Origin: Cellulomonas pakistanensis
GTDB lineage: Bacteria; Actinomycetota; Actinomycetes; Actinomycetales; Cellulomonadaceae
NCBI RefSeq assembly: GCF_016862755.1
Contig: NZ_BONO01000009.1
Span: 1-64,000, forward strand
Direction of reading: 5' to 3'
DNA length: 64,000 bases
The notes beneath the pieces were generated by a model. That model was given only the letters and a program-made list of their open reading frames with translations. It ran no database searches and was not told the origin of the DNA. Positions 44,396 through 52,447 of this stretch are shown piece by piece. Numbering within the stretch: the stretch's first letter is position 1; each line of letters opens with the position of its first letter. The position numbers and the translations under genes are program-made.

Positions 44396-44610
44396 GCGCC
44401 GCGCAGCCCGCCGGCACCACCGGCCTCGCCCCCTGGGTGCGGGAGCTGCTGCGCTGCCCGGTGACCGGCGCCACGCTCGTCGACGGCGTCGGCCCGGGCG
44501 GCCAGCCCGAGCTCGTCTCGACGGACCCGGACCGCCCGCTCGCGTACCCCGTGCGGGACGGGATCCCCGTCCTGCTCGCCGACGAGGCACGCCCGGTCCC
44601 GCAGGTCTAG
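44392..44610 (+). CDS. Trm112 family protein
   Basis: 72 residues. WVRELLRCPVTGATLV and YPVRDGIPVLLADEAR are the Trm112/YcaR pattern. Only one of the usual zinc cysteines is present, as in many bacterial members. GTG 44392 overlaps the manB stop (GTGA). Bacterial Trm112-like proteins can activate methyltransferases; the partner here is unknown. Confidence 0.85.
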   Translation: MSAAQPAGTTGLAPWVRELLRCPVTGATLVDGVGPGGQPELVSTDPDRPLAYPVRDGIPVLLADEARPVPQV

Positions 44611-44681
44611 CATCACCGCTCGGGCCTGCTGCTGCGGCCCCCGCGCGCACGACCGCGCGGTGGCACGGGGGAGGGACCGGC

Positions 44682-45605
44682 ATGGCACACGGAGGCGGGA
44701 ACAAGGCGATCATCGCCGCGCTGTCCGCGAACCTGGGCATCGCGGTGACGAAGTTCATCGCCTTCCTGCTCACGCAGTCCAGCTCGATGCTCGCGGAGTC
44801 GGTGCACTCCGTCGCGGACTCCGGCAACCAGGTGCTGCTGCTGCTCGGCGGCAAGCGTGCCCGCCGGGCGGCGGACGAGCAGCACCCGTTCGGCTACGGG
44901 CGCGAGCGGTACATGTACGCGTTCATCGTGTCGATCGTGCTGTTCAGCCTCGGCGGCCTGTTCGCGCTGTACGAGGCGTGGCACAAGTTCTCGGACCCGC
45001 ACCCGATCGAGTCCTGGCAGTGGGTGCCGATCGTGGTCCTGGTCGCGGCGATCGTCATGGAGTCCTTCTCGTTCCGCACGGCGATCGTCGAGGCGAACCA
45101 CGTCCGCGGCGAGCAGGGCTGGGTGTCGTACATCCGCACGGCGAAGGCGCCCGAGCTGCCGGTCGTCCTGCTCGAGGACCTCGGCGCGCTCGTCGGCCTC
45201 GTGCTGGCGCTGTTCGGCGTGTCCATGACGCTGGTGACGCACGACGGCCGCTGGGACGCCGTCGGGTCGGCCGCGATCGGCGTGCTGCTCGTGCTCATCG
45301 CGATCGTGCTCGCCATGGAGACCAAGAGCCTGCTGCTCGGCGAGTCGGCGACCCGCAAGGACGTCGACGCCGTCAAGGCCGCGCTCGTGGGTCCGGGCGT
45401 GCCGTCGGTGATCCACCTGCGCACGCTGCACCTCGGCCCGGAGGAGCTGCTGGTGGCGGCCAAGATCGAGGTGCCGGCGGCGTCGACGGCGGCGGACGTG
45501 GCGGACGCGATCGACGCGGCGGAGCAGCGCGTGCGCGCGGCGGTGCCGATCGCCCGGGTGATCTACCTGGAGCCGGACCTGCGGCACGCGGTCGCCGGGG
45601 GCTGA
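44682..45605 (+). CDS. Cation diffusion facilitator family transporter
   Basis: 307 residues, six predicted membrane segments and a C-terminal cytoplasmic domain (about 215-300). SSSMLAESVHSVADSGNQVLL holds the first metal-site His/Asp and FGYGRERYMYAFIVS the family motif. CDF proteins export Zn, Fe, Mn or related ions in exchange for protons. The segment AKAPELPVVLLEDLGALVGL is typical of one CDF subgroup. Metal not predictable here. Ends before the strong hairpin at 45633-45678. Confidence 0.9.
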   Translation: MAHGGGNKAIIAALSANLGIAVTKFIAFLLTQSSSMLAESVHSVADSGNQVLLLLGGKRARRAADEQHPFGYGRERYMYAFIVSIVLFSLGGLFALYEAWHKFSDPHPIESWQWVPIVVLVAAIVMESFSFRTAIVEANHVRGEQGWVSYIRTAKAPELPVVLLEDLGALVGLVLALFGVSMTLVTHDGRWDAVGSAAIGVLLVLIAIVLAMETKSLLLGESATRKDVDAVKAALVGPGVPSVIHLRTLHLGPEELLVAAKIEVPAASTAADVADAIDAAEQRVRAAVPIARVIYLEPDLRHAVAGG

Positions 45606-45632
45606 CGCCCGGCCGACCCGGGGGCCCGGACT

Positions 45633-45678
45633 GGAGCGTTCTGCCCGACACGCCGGCGCGTGTCGGGCAGAACGCTCC
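45633..45678. terminator. Perfect 21-bp-stem hairpin terminator
   Basis: Arms 45633-45653 and 45658-45678 are exact inverted repeats of 21 nt around CGGC. Located just after the CDF gene. Longer and more perfect than an ordinary terminator; it may belong to a dispersed palindromic repeat. Confidence 0.8.
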
Positions 45679-45705
45679 ACCCGTCCCCACTCCCGGGCGC
45701 ACGAC

Positions 45706-45739
45706 GACGCCCCGGCCACCTGACGGTGACCGGGGCGTC
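45706..45739 (-). terminator. Terminator of the glycine-betaine operon
   Basis: 15-nt arms 45706-45720 and 45725-45739. The single non-matching position is C-A on the plus strand but G-U on the minus transcript, which points to the minus-strand operon ending at 45762. Confidence 0.75.
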
Positions 45740-45761
45740 GCGCGTAGGAGCGCAGCGGGCG

Positions 45762-46682
45762 TCAGACGCCCGCCTCCTCCTTGAGGTCGGTGACGAAGTC
45801 CGGGTTCTCGTCGAGCCACGCGGCGGCCGACGCGGCCGGGTCCGAGCCGCCGTCCTCGTTGAACATGAGGTTCTCGAGCGAGAACAGCTGCTCGTCGGTC
45901 AGCGTGAACGCCTCGATCAGCTTGGTCAGCGTCGGGTAGTCCTCGCTGAACCCGGTGCGGCCGACCGTGTGGATCTCCTCGGCCTCGCCCATGGCGCCCT
46001 CGGGGTCCTCGAGGTCGCGGACGGGGTAGGCGTCGTAGGCCCAGTGCGGGCGCCACAGGGTGACCGCGATGTTCTCGCCGGCGTCGGTCGCGCCCTTGAG
46101 CTCCGCGAGCATCGCCGGGGTCGAGGACACGACGAACTCCATGTCCTCCAGGCCGTAGGCCGGGATGGCCTCGTCCTGGGTGATGCGGGTGAGGCCGGCG
46201 CCGGACTCGATGCCGACGATCCGGTTGCCGAACGCGTCAGCGTTCTCGGCGAGCTCGGCCAGCGTGGTGATCGGGGCGTCCTCGTTCACCGCGATGGTGA
46301 GGCGGGCGTCGTCGTACCAGACGCCGAGCTGCTCCATCTCGTCGCCGTACTGCTCGAGGTAGTCGGCGTGCGTGGTCGGCAGCCACATGTCGAAGTTGAC
46401 GTCGAAGTCGCCGCCGGTCAGGCCGGTGTACACGACGCCGGCGTCCGCCTCCTGCGACTCCACGGTGTAGCCGTCCTCCTCCAGCATGGTCTGGAACAGC
46501 GCCGACACGGCGATGCCCTCGTCCCAGCCGGAGTGCACGCCGATCGACACGGTCGACAGGTCGCCGTTGTCGAGGCGGTCGCCGTCGGCCGAGCCCGAGT
46601 CGCCCGAGGAGCAGGCGGTGAGGGCCAGGCCGGCCGCGAGGGCGGTGGCGGTGAGGGCGGTGCGGCGGGTGCGCGTGCGCAT
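45762..46682 (-). CDS. opuAC: Glycine betaine/choline-type ABC transporter substrate-binding lipoprotein
   Basis: 306 residues. Lipoprotein signal: basic RTRTRR start, hydrophobic stretch and lipobox LTAC (Cys about 25). The mature part begins STVSIGVHSGWDEGIAVSAL and has YTGLTGGDFDVNFDMWLPTT, typical of OpuAC/ProX quaternary-ammonium binding proteins; several Trp/Tyr residues could form the cation-binding aromatic box. ATG 46682 with GGAAGGA upstream; the frame extends to 46709 but without a better site. Third gene of the operon. Confidence 0.92.
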   Translation of the reverse strand: MRTRTRRTALTATALAAGLALTACSSGDSGSADGDRLDNGDLSTVSIGVHSGWDEGIAVSALFQTMLEEDGYTVESQEADAGVVYTGLTGGDFDVNFDMWLPTTHADYLEQYGDEMEQLGVWYDDARLTIAVNEDAPITTLAELAENADAFGNRIVGIESGAGLTRITQDEAIPAYGLEDMEFVVSSTPAMLAELKGATDAGENIAVTLWRPHWAYDAYPVRDLEDPEGAMGEAEEIHTVGRTGFSEDYPTLTKLIEAFTLTDEQLFSLENLMFNEDGGSDPAASAAAWLDENPDFVTDLKEEAGV

Positions 46683-46778
46683 GGGCGTCCTTCCGTGGGC
46701 GCGCGGCATCGAGCCGCCGCCCGGGTGGGGGTGGGTGGGGTCGGGACCGCCGTGCGGGCCCGGTACAGGTGGGGTGCG

Positions 46779-47678
46779 TCAGGCCTTGCCGGCCGCGGCG
46801 ACCGCGCGGGCGGTTTTCGACCGGGTGCCGAACGCGGAGGTCACGCGGTCCAGGAACATCGCCAGGATCACGACGGACAGGCCGGCCTCGAAGCCGAGCG
46901 ACACGTTGACGCGCTGCAGGGCCTGGACGACGGCGCCGCCGAGGCCGGCCGCGCCGACCATGCCGGAGATGACCACCATCGACAGGGACAGCATGATCAC
47001 CTGGTTGACGCCGGCCATGATGGTCGGCATCGCCAGCGGCAGCTGGATCTGGCGCAGGATGCGGCCCTCGGAGGAGCCGAACGCGTGGCCCGCCTCGACG
47101 ACCTCGCGGTCGACCTGGCGCAGGCCGAGCTCGGTGAACCGGACGCCGGGCGCCATGGCGAAGATGACGGTCGCGACGATGCCGGGGACGACGCCGACGC
47201 GGAAGATGACGACGGTCGGGATCAGGTAGACGAAGGCGGGCATCGTCTGCATGAAGTCGAGCACCGGCCGCAGCACGCGGGACACGCCGTCGTTGCGGGC
47301 CGCCCAGATGCCGAGCGGGATCGCCAGGACGAGGGCCACGGCGCTGGCCAGGATGACGAGCGCGAGGGTGTCCATCGCGTTGCCCCACTGGTTCACGCCG
47401 GCGATCACGACGAGGCCGACGAGCGTGCCGACGGCGAGCTTCCAGCCCTTCGCGAACAGGGCGACGAGCGCGAGCGCCACGGCGACGAACCAGAACGGCG
47501 GGCCGCTGAGCACGGTGTCCAGGCCGTCGTAGGCGCCCTCGAGGACGCTCTTGACGGCGTCGAACAGGCCGCCGAACGTGCTGGTCACCCAGCTGATGGC
47601 CGAGTCCACCCAGTCGCCGAGCGGCAGCCGGGGGACGCCCTGGTCGGTGGACTGCAGGGCGAGGATCGGGGTGGTCAC
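46779..47678 (-). CDS. opuAB: Glycine betaine/choline-type ABC transporter permease
   Basis: 299 residues. After an amphipathic N-terminal stretch (WVDSAISWVTSTFGGLFDAV) come about six membrane segments of the binding-protein-dependent permease fold, with the coupling-helix EAGHAFGSSEGRILRQIQLP (EAA motif). GTG 47678 overlaps the ATPase stop. Uptake of osmoprotectants is the expected role. Confidence 0.92.
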   Translation of the reverse strand: MTTPILALQSTDQGVPRLPLGDWVDSAISWVTSTFGGLFDAVKSVLEGAYDGLDTVLSGPPFWFVAVALALVALFAKGWKLAVGTLVGLVVIAGVNQWGNAMDTLALVILASAVALVLAIPLGIWAARNDGVSRVLRPVLDFMQTMPAFVYLIPTVVIFRVGVVPGIVATVIFAMAPGVRFTELGLRQVDREVVEAGHAFGSSEGRILRQIQLPLAMPTIMAGVNQVIMLSLSMVVISGMVGAAGLGGAVVQALQRVNVSLGFEAGLSVVILAMFLDRVTSAFGTRSKTARAVAAAGKA

Positions 47679-49003
47679 GCGCGCACCTCCTGGTCGGTGG
47701 CCCGGCCCGCGCTCGGCGCCGCGGTGGTCGCGTCCGCGGGGGTGCCGGGGGCGTCGGCCGGGTCGGTGTCGGTCGCAGCGGGCACGGCGGCCTGGTCGGC
47801 CGTCGGGGTGCCCTTCGGCGGGGTGCTGGTGTCGGCGGGCACCATCGCCTCGAGCAGGATCGCCCGGGGGATGACGCCGGCCAGGCGGCCCTTGTCGTCG
47901 GTCACCGGGACGGGCAGCGGCGACTCCGCGGCGGGCGCGAACACCTCGGCCAGCGGGGTGTCGACGGACACCGAGGTCAGGCTGTCGTCGATCAGGCCCT
48001 CGAGGGTCTCCTGGCCGGCGCGGGTCGCGGCGACGGCGTCGGCGTCCCGGACGATGCCGCGCAGCACGCGGCTCCGGTCCACGACGTAGGCCGCGGCGAC
48101 CTGCGCGTCGCGCATGGTGCGGAGCGCGAGTCGGGGGCCGCCGCCGGCGAACGCCACCGCGGCGGGCCGGCGCATCACGGACGACGCGGTGAGCACGCGG
48201 GTGCGGTCCACGTCGGCGACGAACTGCGCCACGTAGTCGTCGGCCGGCGCGGACAGGATCTGCTCGCTGGTGCCGACCTGCACGACGCGGCCGTCGCGCA
48301 TGACCGCGATCCGGTCGCCGAGGTACATCGCCTCGTTGAGGTCGTGCGTGATGAACACGATCGTCTTGCCGAGCGTCTGCTGGAGCTCGAGCAGCTGGTC
48401 CTGCATCTCGCGGCGGATCAGCGGGTCGAGCGCGGAGAACGCCTCGTCCATCAGCAGGATGTCGGTGTCGGCGGCCAGCGCGCGGGCGAGGCCGACGCGC
48501 TGGCGCATGCCGCCGGACAGCTCGTGGGGGAGCGAGTCGCCCCACTGGCCGAGGCCGACCATCTCGAGCGCCTCGTCGGCCTTCTGCCGGCGCTCCGCCT
48601 TGTCGACGCCCTGCAGCGCCAGCGGGTAGGCCGCGTTGTCGCGCACCGTGCGGTGCGGCAGCAGCGCGAAGTGCTGGAACACCATGCTGACCTTGCGCTG
48701 CCGGATCGAGCGCAGCTGGGACGCGCTGACCGCGCCCAGGTCGTCGTCGCCGAGCAGCACCCGGCCGGCCGTCGGCTTGAGCAGGCCGTTCAGCATCCGG
48801 ATCAGGGTCGACTTGCCGGAGCCCGACAGGCCCATGACCACGAAGGTCTCGCCGCTCGCGATGTCGAGGTCGGCGTCGATCACCGCCGCCGTGCCCCACG
48901 GGCGCACGTCCTCGCGGCCGGCCCCGTCCCGGAGCCGCTTCACCGCCTCGTTCGGCCGGCGGCCGAACACCTTGTACACGCCTTCGACGCGCAGTCCTGT
49001 CAC
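47675..49003 (-). CDS. opuAA: Glycine betaine/choline-type ABC transporter ATPase with CBS domains
   Basis: 442 residues. Residues about 1-270: Walker A MGLSGSGKSTLIR, signature LSGGMRQRVGLARAL, Walker B ILLMDEAFSALDP. About 275-390: two CBS repeats (VMRRPAAVAF and the later LIDDSLTSVSVDTPLAEVF), which in OpuA sense ionic strength through the nucleotide/membrane-surface state. The last 50 residues are Pro/Ala/Thr-rich. GTG 49003 with GAGGTGG upstream. First gene of the operon, behind a leader of about 300 nt. Confidence 0.93.
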   Translation of the reverse strand: MTGLRVEGVYKVFGRRPNEAVKRLRDGAGREDVRPWGTAAVIDADLDIASGETFVVMGLSGSGKSTLIRMLNGLLKPTAGRVLLGDDDLGAVSASQLRSIRQRKVSMVFQHFALLPHRTVRDNAAYPLALQGVDKAERRQKADEALEMVGLGQWGDSLPHELSGGMRQRVGLARALAADTDILLMDEAFSALDPLIRREMQDQLLELQQTLGKTIVFITHDLNEAMYLGDRIAVMRDGRVVQVGTSEQILSAPADDYVAQFVADVDRTRVLTASSVMRRPAAVAFAGGGPRLALRTMRDAQVAAAYVVDRSRVLRGIVRDADAVAATRAGQETLEGLIDDSLTSVSVDTPLAEVFAPAAESPLPVPVTDDKGRLAGVIPRAILLEAMVPADTSTPPKGTPTADQAAVPAATDTDPADAPGTPADATTAAPSAGRATDQEVRA

Positions 49004-49310
49004 TCATCCACCTCGTCACGTCATGACGCGCGCCCCGTGCCCTCCGTGCGGAGGTCGGGTGCGCCCCGGGTGGGGCGCGCCGGGGGCGGCACGTCGGCCG
49101 GCGGGCGCCGCGCGGCCCGCCCTCGGGGCGGTCGCGCAGCGGCGGAACACACCTCGGCCCTCGCGGCGCACGCCCCGGGAGCGGGGCGCGGCGAGGGCCG
49201 GAAGCAGGCGTCGCACGCCGACCATTCGTCGATCTGGTCGTGCTCCACCGTGCCGCAGATCGCCGGCGATTGCGAAGTCGGTTCGTGCGGATCCGGTGTG
49301 TGATGGGACG
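49004..49310 (-). promoter_or_regulatory. Long leader of the opuA operon
   Basis: About 300 nt between the candidate -10 (49311-49316) and the opuAA start. It contains two short perfect hairpins (49061-49078 with GCGCCCC arms, and 49041-49054 with CCTCCG arms) and a palindrome CGTCATGACG at 49019-49028 next to the ribosome site. A 75-codon frame (49248-49021, start GTG, MEHDQIDEWSACDACF...) lies inside it; it has no clear ribosome site and could be chance. No riboswitch class recognised. Confidence 0.4.
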
Positions 49311-49316
49311 ATTTTA
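49311..49316 (-). promoter_or_regulatory. -10 element of opuA promoter
   Basis: TAAAAT on the minus strand, close to consensus; no good -35, as expected for a promoter needing an activator or overlapped by an operator (49313-49350). Confidence 0.5.
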
Positions 49317-49350
49317 CCTGGGTAAAGTCACGCTGACCTGCGACTTTACC
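49313..49350. promoter_or_regulatory. Operator-like array of GGTAAA half-sites
   Basis: GGTAAAGTC (49321-49329) and its exact inverse GACTTTACC (49342-49350) are separated by 12 bp; a further TTTACC (49313-49318) makes a second palindrome with the first site (TTTACC, TG, GGTAAA). The array overlaps the -10 and -35 region of the opuA promoter and lies 200 bp upstream of the sensor kinase gene. Confidence 0.6.
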
Positions 49351-49549
49351 TTGGCTTGATCGTTATGGCTTCGTGACCTACCGGTCGGGATCCGGGCGGG
49401 CCGCCGCGCGTCCGCGGCCGGGGGACAACCCCCGGGCGGGTGGGTGGCGGACCGGGTGCCGCGGGACCGACCCGGCACGGGACGATGGTGCCGTCCGACC
49501 GAACCGGCGCGCCACCCCGAGCGCCCGGACGCCGCCCGAGGAGCCCACC

Positions 49550-51022
49550 ATGCCCGCCACCCACCCGGCCGCCGCCGGCCCCGTCGACCCGGCCGCGCCG
49601 CCCGCCGGCGGTGCGCCGTCCGCGGGGCAGCACGCGGCGCCGCACGCCGCGCCGCACGCCCCCGGGGCGCCCTGGGTGCCGGCGGCCACCGCGCCGGTGC
49701 ACCACACGGCCGACCTGCCCCGCGGCGCGATCTGGGCCCCGGGGGTCATGGGGCGCACGTGGCGGGAGTACGGCTACCTGTTCCTCGTGCTGCTGCTCGC
49801 GCCGTTCGCCTTCGGCTACGCCGTGATCGCCACGGTGCTGCCGCCGTCGGTGGCCGTGACCGTCGTCGGGCTGTTCGTCGCCGGCTGGGTGATCGTCGGC
49901 GGGCGGATCTGGTCGGCCCTGTACCGGGGGATGGCCCGCGGGATGCTGGGCACCTCGATCGCGGCGCCGATGCCGCGCCGCCGGTCCCGAGGGTTCTGGC
50001 GCCGGCTGGGCTCGCTGCTCGGCGACGCCCCGGGCTGGCGCGGCGTCGCGTTCAACGCCCTGTCCCTGCCGCTGGCGATCCTCGGGTTCACCGTGCCGAC
50101 CACGTTCCTGGCGGTCGCGCTCGGCGGGGTGACGCACTGGTACTGGTACCGGTTCCTGCCGCTCCAGGAGGCCTCCGACGGCTCGCTGCACCGCGGCGCG
50201 TCGTTCGGCACCGACTACTTCATCGACACCCCGCCGCGCCAGTGGATCCTCATCGGCGTCGGGCTGGTCGCGTTCCTCATCTGGCACCGGCTGACCCTCG
50301 GGTTCGCGCACCTGTTCCGCCTGCTGAGCACCAGCCTGCTCGGTCCCACGACGTCGAGCCTGCGGGTCGCGCACCTGGAGCAGACCCGCGGGACCGCGGT
50401 CACGGACGCCGACGCCCGGCTCCGCCGCATCGAGCGCGACCTGCACGACGGCACCCAGGCGCGGCTCGTGGCGGTCGCCATGCAGATCGGCGACGCGCGG
50501 GACCGGCTCGCGCACGCGCCCGACGCCGACCCGTCGACCGTCGGGCTGCTCGACGACGCGCACGGCGCCCTCAAGGAGACGCTCACCGAGCTGCGCGAGA
50601 TCGCGCGGGGCATCCACCCGCCGGCGCTCGACGGCGGCATGGCGGTCGCGCTGGAGACGCTCGCCGCCCGCTCCTCCTTGCCGGTGACGGTCGACGTCGA
50701 CCTGCCCGCCCGGCCCGCGCCGGAGGTCGAGACCATCGCGTACTTCGCGGTCGCCGAGCTGCTCACCAACGTGGTCCGGCACTCCGGCGCCAGCGGCGCG
50801 TACGTCCGCGTCGAGCAGGTCGACGGCGTGCTGCGCGTCCGGGTGCGCGACGACGGCCACGGCGGTGCGCGGCTGGGGCTGCCCGGCGCCTCCGGCGGCT
50901 CCGGCCTGCCCGGTCTGGCGGACCGGGTGGCGACCGTGGACGGGGCGCTCGACGTCGACAGCCCGGAGGGAGGCCCTACGGTGGTCACCGTGCACCTCCC
51001 GCTGAGCGCCACCACCCGATGA
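49550..51022 (+). CDS. Sensor histidine kinase (NarL/HPK7 type)
   Basis: 490 residues. A Pro/Ala/His-rich N-terminus (1-70), four to five hydrophobic segments (about 72-270), then the HisKA_3 box RRIERDLHDGTQARLVAVAM with His299, and a HATPase domain: AVAELLTNVVRHSGA (N box) and GGSGLPGLADRV (G box). It should phosphorylate the response regulator encoded 46 nt downstream. The stretch 49351-49549 before ATG 49550 shows no clear -10. CCCGAGGAG upstream is the ribosome site. Signal unknown. Confidence 0.92.
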   Translation: MPATHPAAAGPVDPAAPPAGGAPSAGQHAAPHAAPHAPGAPWVPAATAPVHHTADLPRGAIWAPGVMGRTWREYGYLFLVLLLAPFAFGYAVIATVLPPSVAVTVVGLFVAGWVIVGGRIWSALYRGMARGMLGTSIAAPMPRRRSRGFWRRLGSLLGDAPGWRGVAFNALSLPLAILGFTVPTTFLAVALGGVTHWYWYRFLPLQEASDGSLHRGASFGTDYFIDTPPRQWILIGVGLVAFLIWHRLTLGFAHLFRLLSTSLLGPTTSSLRVAHLEQTRGTAVTDADARLRRIERDLHDGTQARLVAVAMQIGDARDRLAHAPDADPSTVGLLDDAHGALKETLTELREIARGIHPPALDGGMAVALETLAARSSLPVTVDVDLPARPAPEVETIAYFAVAELLTNVVRHSGASGAYVRVEQVDGVLRVRVRDDGHGGARLGLPGASGGSGLPGLADRVATVDGALDVDSPEGGPTVVTVHLPLSATTR

Positions 51023-51068
51023 GCCGACCGCTCCCCGCCCGGCCCCGCCGCGCCCCCGGGGGTGCCGC

Positions 51069-51734
51069 GTGCGCGTCGTGATCGCCGAGGACTCCGTCAT
51101 CCTGCGCGACGGCCTGGGCGCCCTGCTCGCGCGGCGGTCGCACGAGGTGGTCGCGGCGGTCGGCGACGGCGACGCCCTGGTGCGCGAGGTGGATGCGCTC
51201 GCGGCCGCCGACGCGCTGCCGGACATCGCGGTGGTCGACGTGCGGATGCCGCCCGGGTTCACCGACGAGGGGCTGCGCGCCGCGCTCACGCTGCGCGAGC
51301 GGCACCCCGGCCTGGGCGTGCTGCTGTTCTCGCAGTACGTCGAGACGTCCTACGCCGCGCAGCTGTTCGGCGGGGACGCCCGCGGCGTCGGCTACCTGCT
51401 CAAGGACCGCGTCGCCGACGTGTCCGACTTCCTGGACGCGCTGGAGCGGATCGCCGCCGGCCGCACGGTCCTCGACCCCGAGGTCGTCACGCAGCTGATG
51501 GGCGCCGCCCGGGTCGACCCCGGCATGACGCGGCTGACCCCGCGCGAGTCCGAGGTGCTGGAGCTCATGGCGCAGGGCCGGTCGAACGGGGCCATCGCCG
51601 AGGCGCTCGTGCTGACCTACGGCGCCGTGGAGAAGCACGTGACCTCGATCTTCGGGAAGCTCGACCTCGCGCCCGACGCCGGCGACCACCGCCGCGTCCT
51701 GGCGGTGCTCCGCTACCTCCGCCTGGAGGCCTGA
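51069..51734 (+). CDS. LuxR/NarL-family response regulator
   Basis: 221 residues. Receiver domain with acidic pair E7-D8, phosphoacceptor Asp57 (VVDVRMPPG) and Lys112 (YLLKDRV); C-terminal helix-turn-helix MTRLTPRESEVLELMAQGRSN-like segment. Partner of the preceding kinase. GTG 51069. Targets unknown; the operator array upstream of the kinase could be one. Confidence 0.94.
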   Translation: MRVVIAEDSVILRDGLGALLARRSHEVVAAVGDGDALVREVDALAAADALPDIAVVDVRMPPGFTDEGLRAALTLRERHPGLGVLLFSQYVETSYAAQLFGGDARGVGYLLKDRVADVSDFLDALERIAAGRTVLDPEVVTQLMGAARVDPGMTRLTPRESEVLELMAQGRSNGAIAEALVLTYGAVEKHVTSIFGKLDLAPDAGDHRRVLAVLRYLRLEA

Positions 51735-51764
51735 CCCGCTCGCCCGTGCCCGGAGGGGGCGCGC

Positions 51765-51770
51765 TAGCGT
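51765..51770 (+). promoter_or_regulatory. -10-like element
   Basis: TAGCGT about 39 bases before ATG 51810; leader includes a G-rich ribosome site. Confidence 0.35.
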
Positions 51771-51809
51771 CGGGGGCACGCGCGTCCGATCGACCGGGGG
51801 GACACCGCC

Positions 51810-52298
51810 ATGCCCAGGCTCACCGCACCGCAGCTGCTCTGGACGGGCGTCGCGCTCGTCGTCCTCGGGATCGTCGGCGGCTGGGTCGGGCAGGCGATCT
51901 TCCTCGAGCTGGTCTACCGCGCGTCGTGGCTGTGGGGGTTCGCGCAGACGGTCGGCAACGCGCTGACGGTCGTGGGCGCCGCGCTCATCGGCGCGGCGTG
52001 CGTGGTGGGCGCGCTGCAGGTGCCGCGCTCGGGGGCGTACCCGGCGGTGCCCGGCGAGCCGGAGGCGGCCCCGGCCCCGGGCGGGACGTGGGCGTACGGG
52101 CCGTACCCGCGGCAGCCGTCGGCCCAGCCGCCCGCCCAGCCGGGTGCGTACCCGGGCGGCCCGACGCCGCCGGCGCCCGGCGCGGTGCCCCCGGTGCCCC
52201 CGGGCTCCCCGGCGCCCCCGGGGTCCGGCGCGGCTCCCGAGCCACGGCAGCCCGGCGCGCCGGACGTCGGCGGCCCGCCGCACGCCGGCGACCGGTAG
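51810..52298 (+). CDS. Small membrane protein with Pro/Ala/Gly-rich tail
   Basis: 162 residues. Two hydrophobic segments (about 10-35 and 42-67) separated by FLELVYRASWLWGF, then a tail of about 90 residues made mostly of Pro, Ala, Gly and Tyr (YGPYPRQPSAQPP and similar). No catalytic motif. Such tails are common in actinobacterial envelope proteins and are probably disordered and cytoplasmic. Confidence 0.7.
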   Translation: MPRLTAPQLLWTGVALVVLGIVGGWVGQAIFLELVYRASWLWGFAQTVGNALTVVGAALIGAACVVGALQVPRSGAYPAVPGEPEAAPAPGGTWAYGPYPRQPSAQPPAQPGAYPGGPTPPAPGAVPPVPPGSPAPPGSGAAPEPRQPGAPDVGGPPHAGDR

Positions 52299-52397
52299 GG
52301 ACAACCCCCCGCCAGGGTCGGGTCGTCCGCCGCGCAGGACGGGGGTCGCACCCGTTCTGACCTGCGGCTCCGCTCGACAGGGTGGTGGTGTGCCCGA

Positions 52398-52432
52398 GAG
52401 ACGGGCGCCCGCGCGGCCCCCCGCGCGGTCTC
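52398..52432. other. Hairpin before the acyltransferase ribosome site
   Basis: GAGAC/GTCTC outer arms (52398-52402, 52428-52432) and CCGCGCGG twice around CCCC (52409-52416, 52421-52428). It could terminate the upstream gene or mask the GGGAG site of the next one. Confidence 0.4.
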
Positions 52433-52447
52433 CCCGGGAGCGCCGCC

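Noticed and set aside
49016-49248. Two small minus-strand frames in the opuA leader
   Set aside because: No ribosome site and low-complexity Arg/Pro translation; kept only as a possibility within the leader entry.
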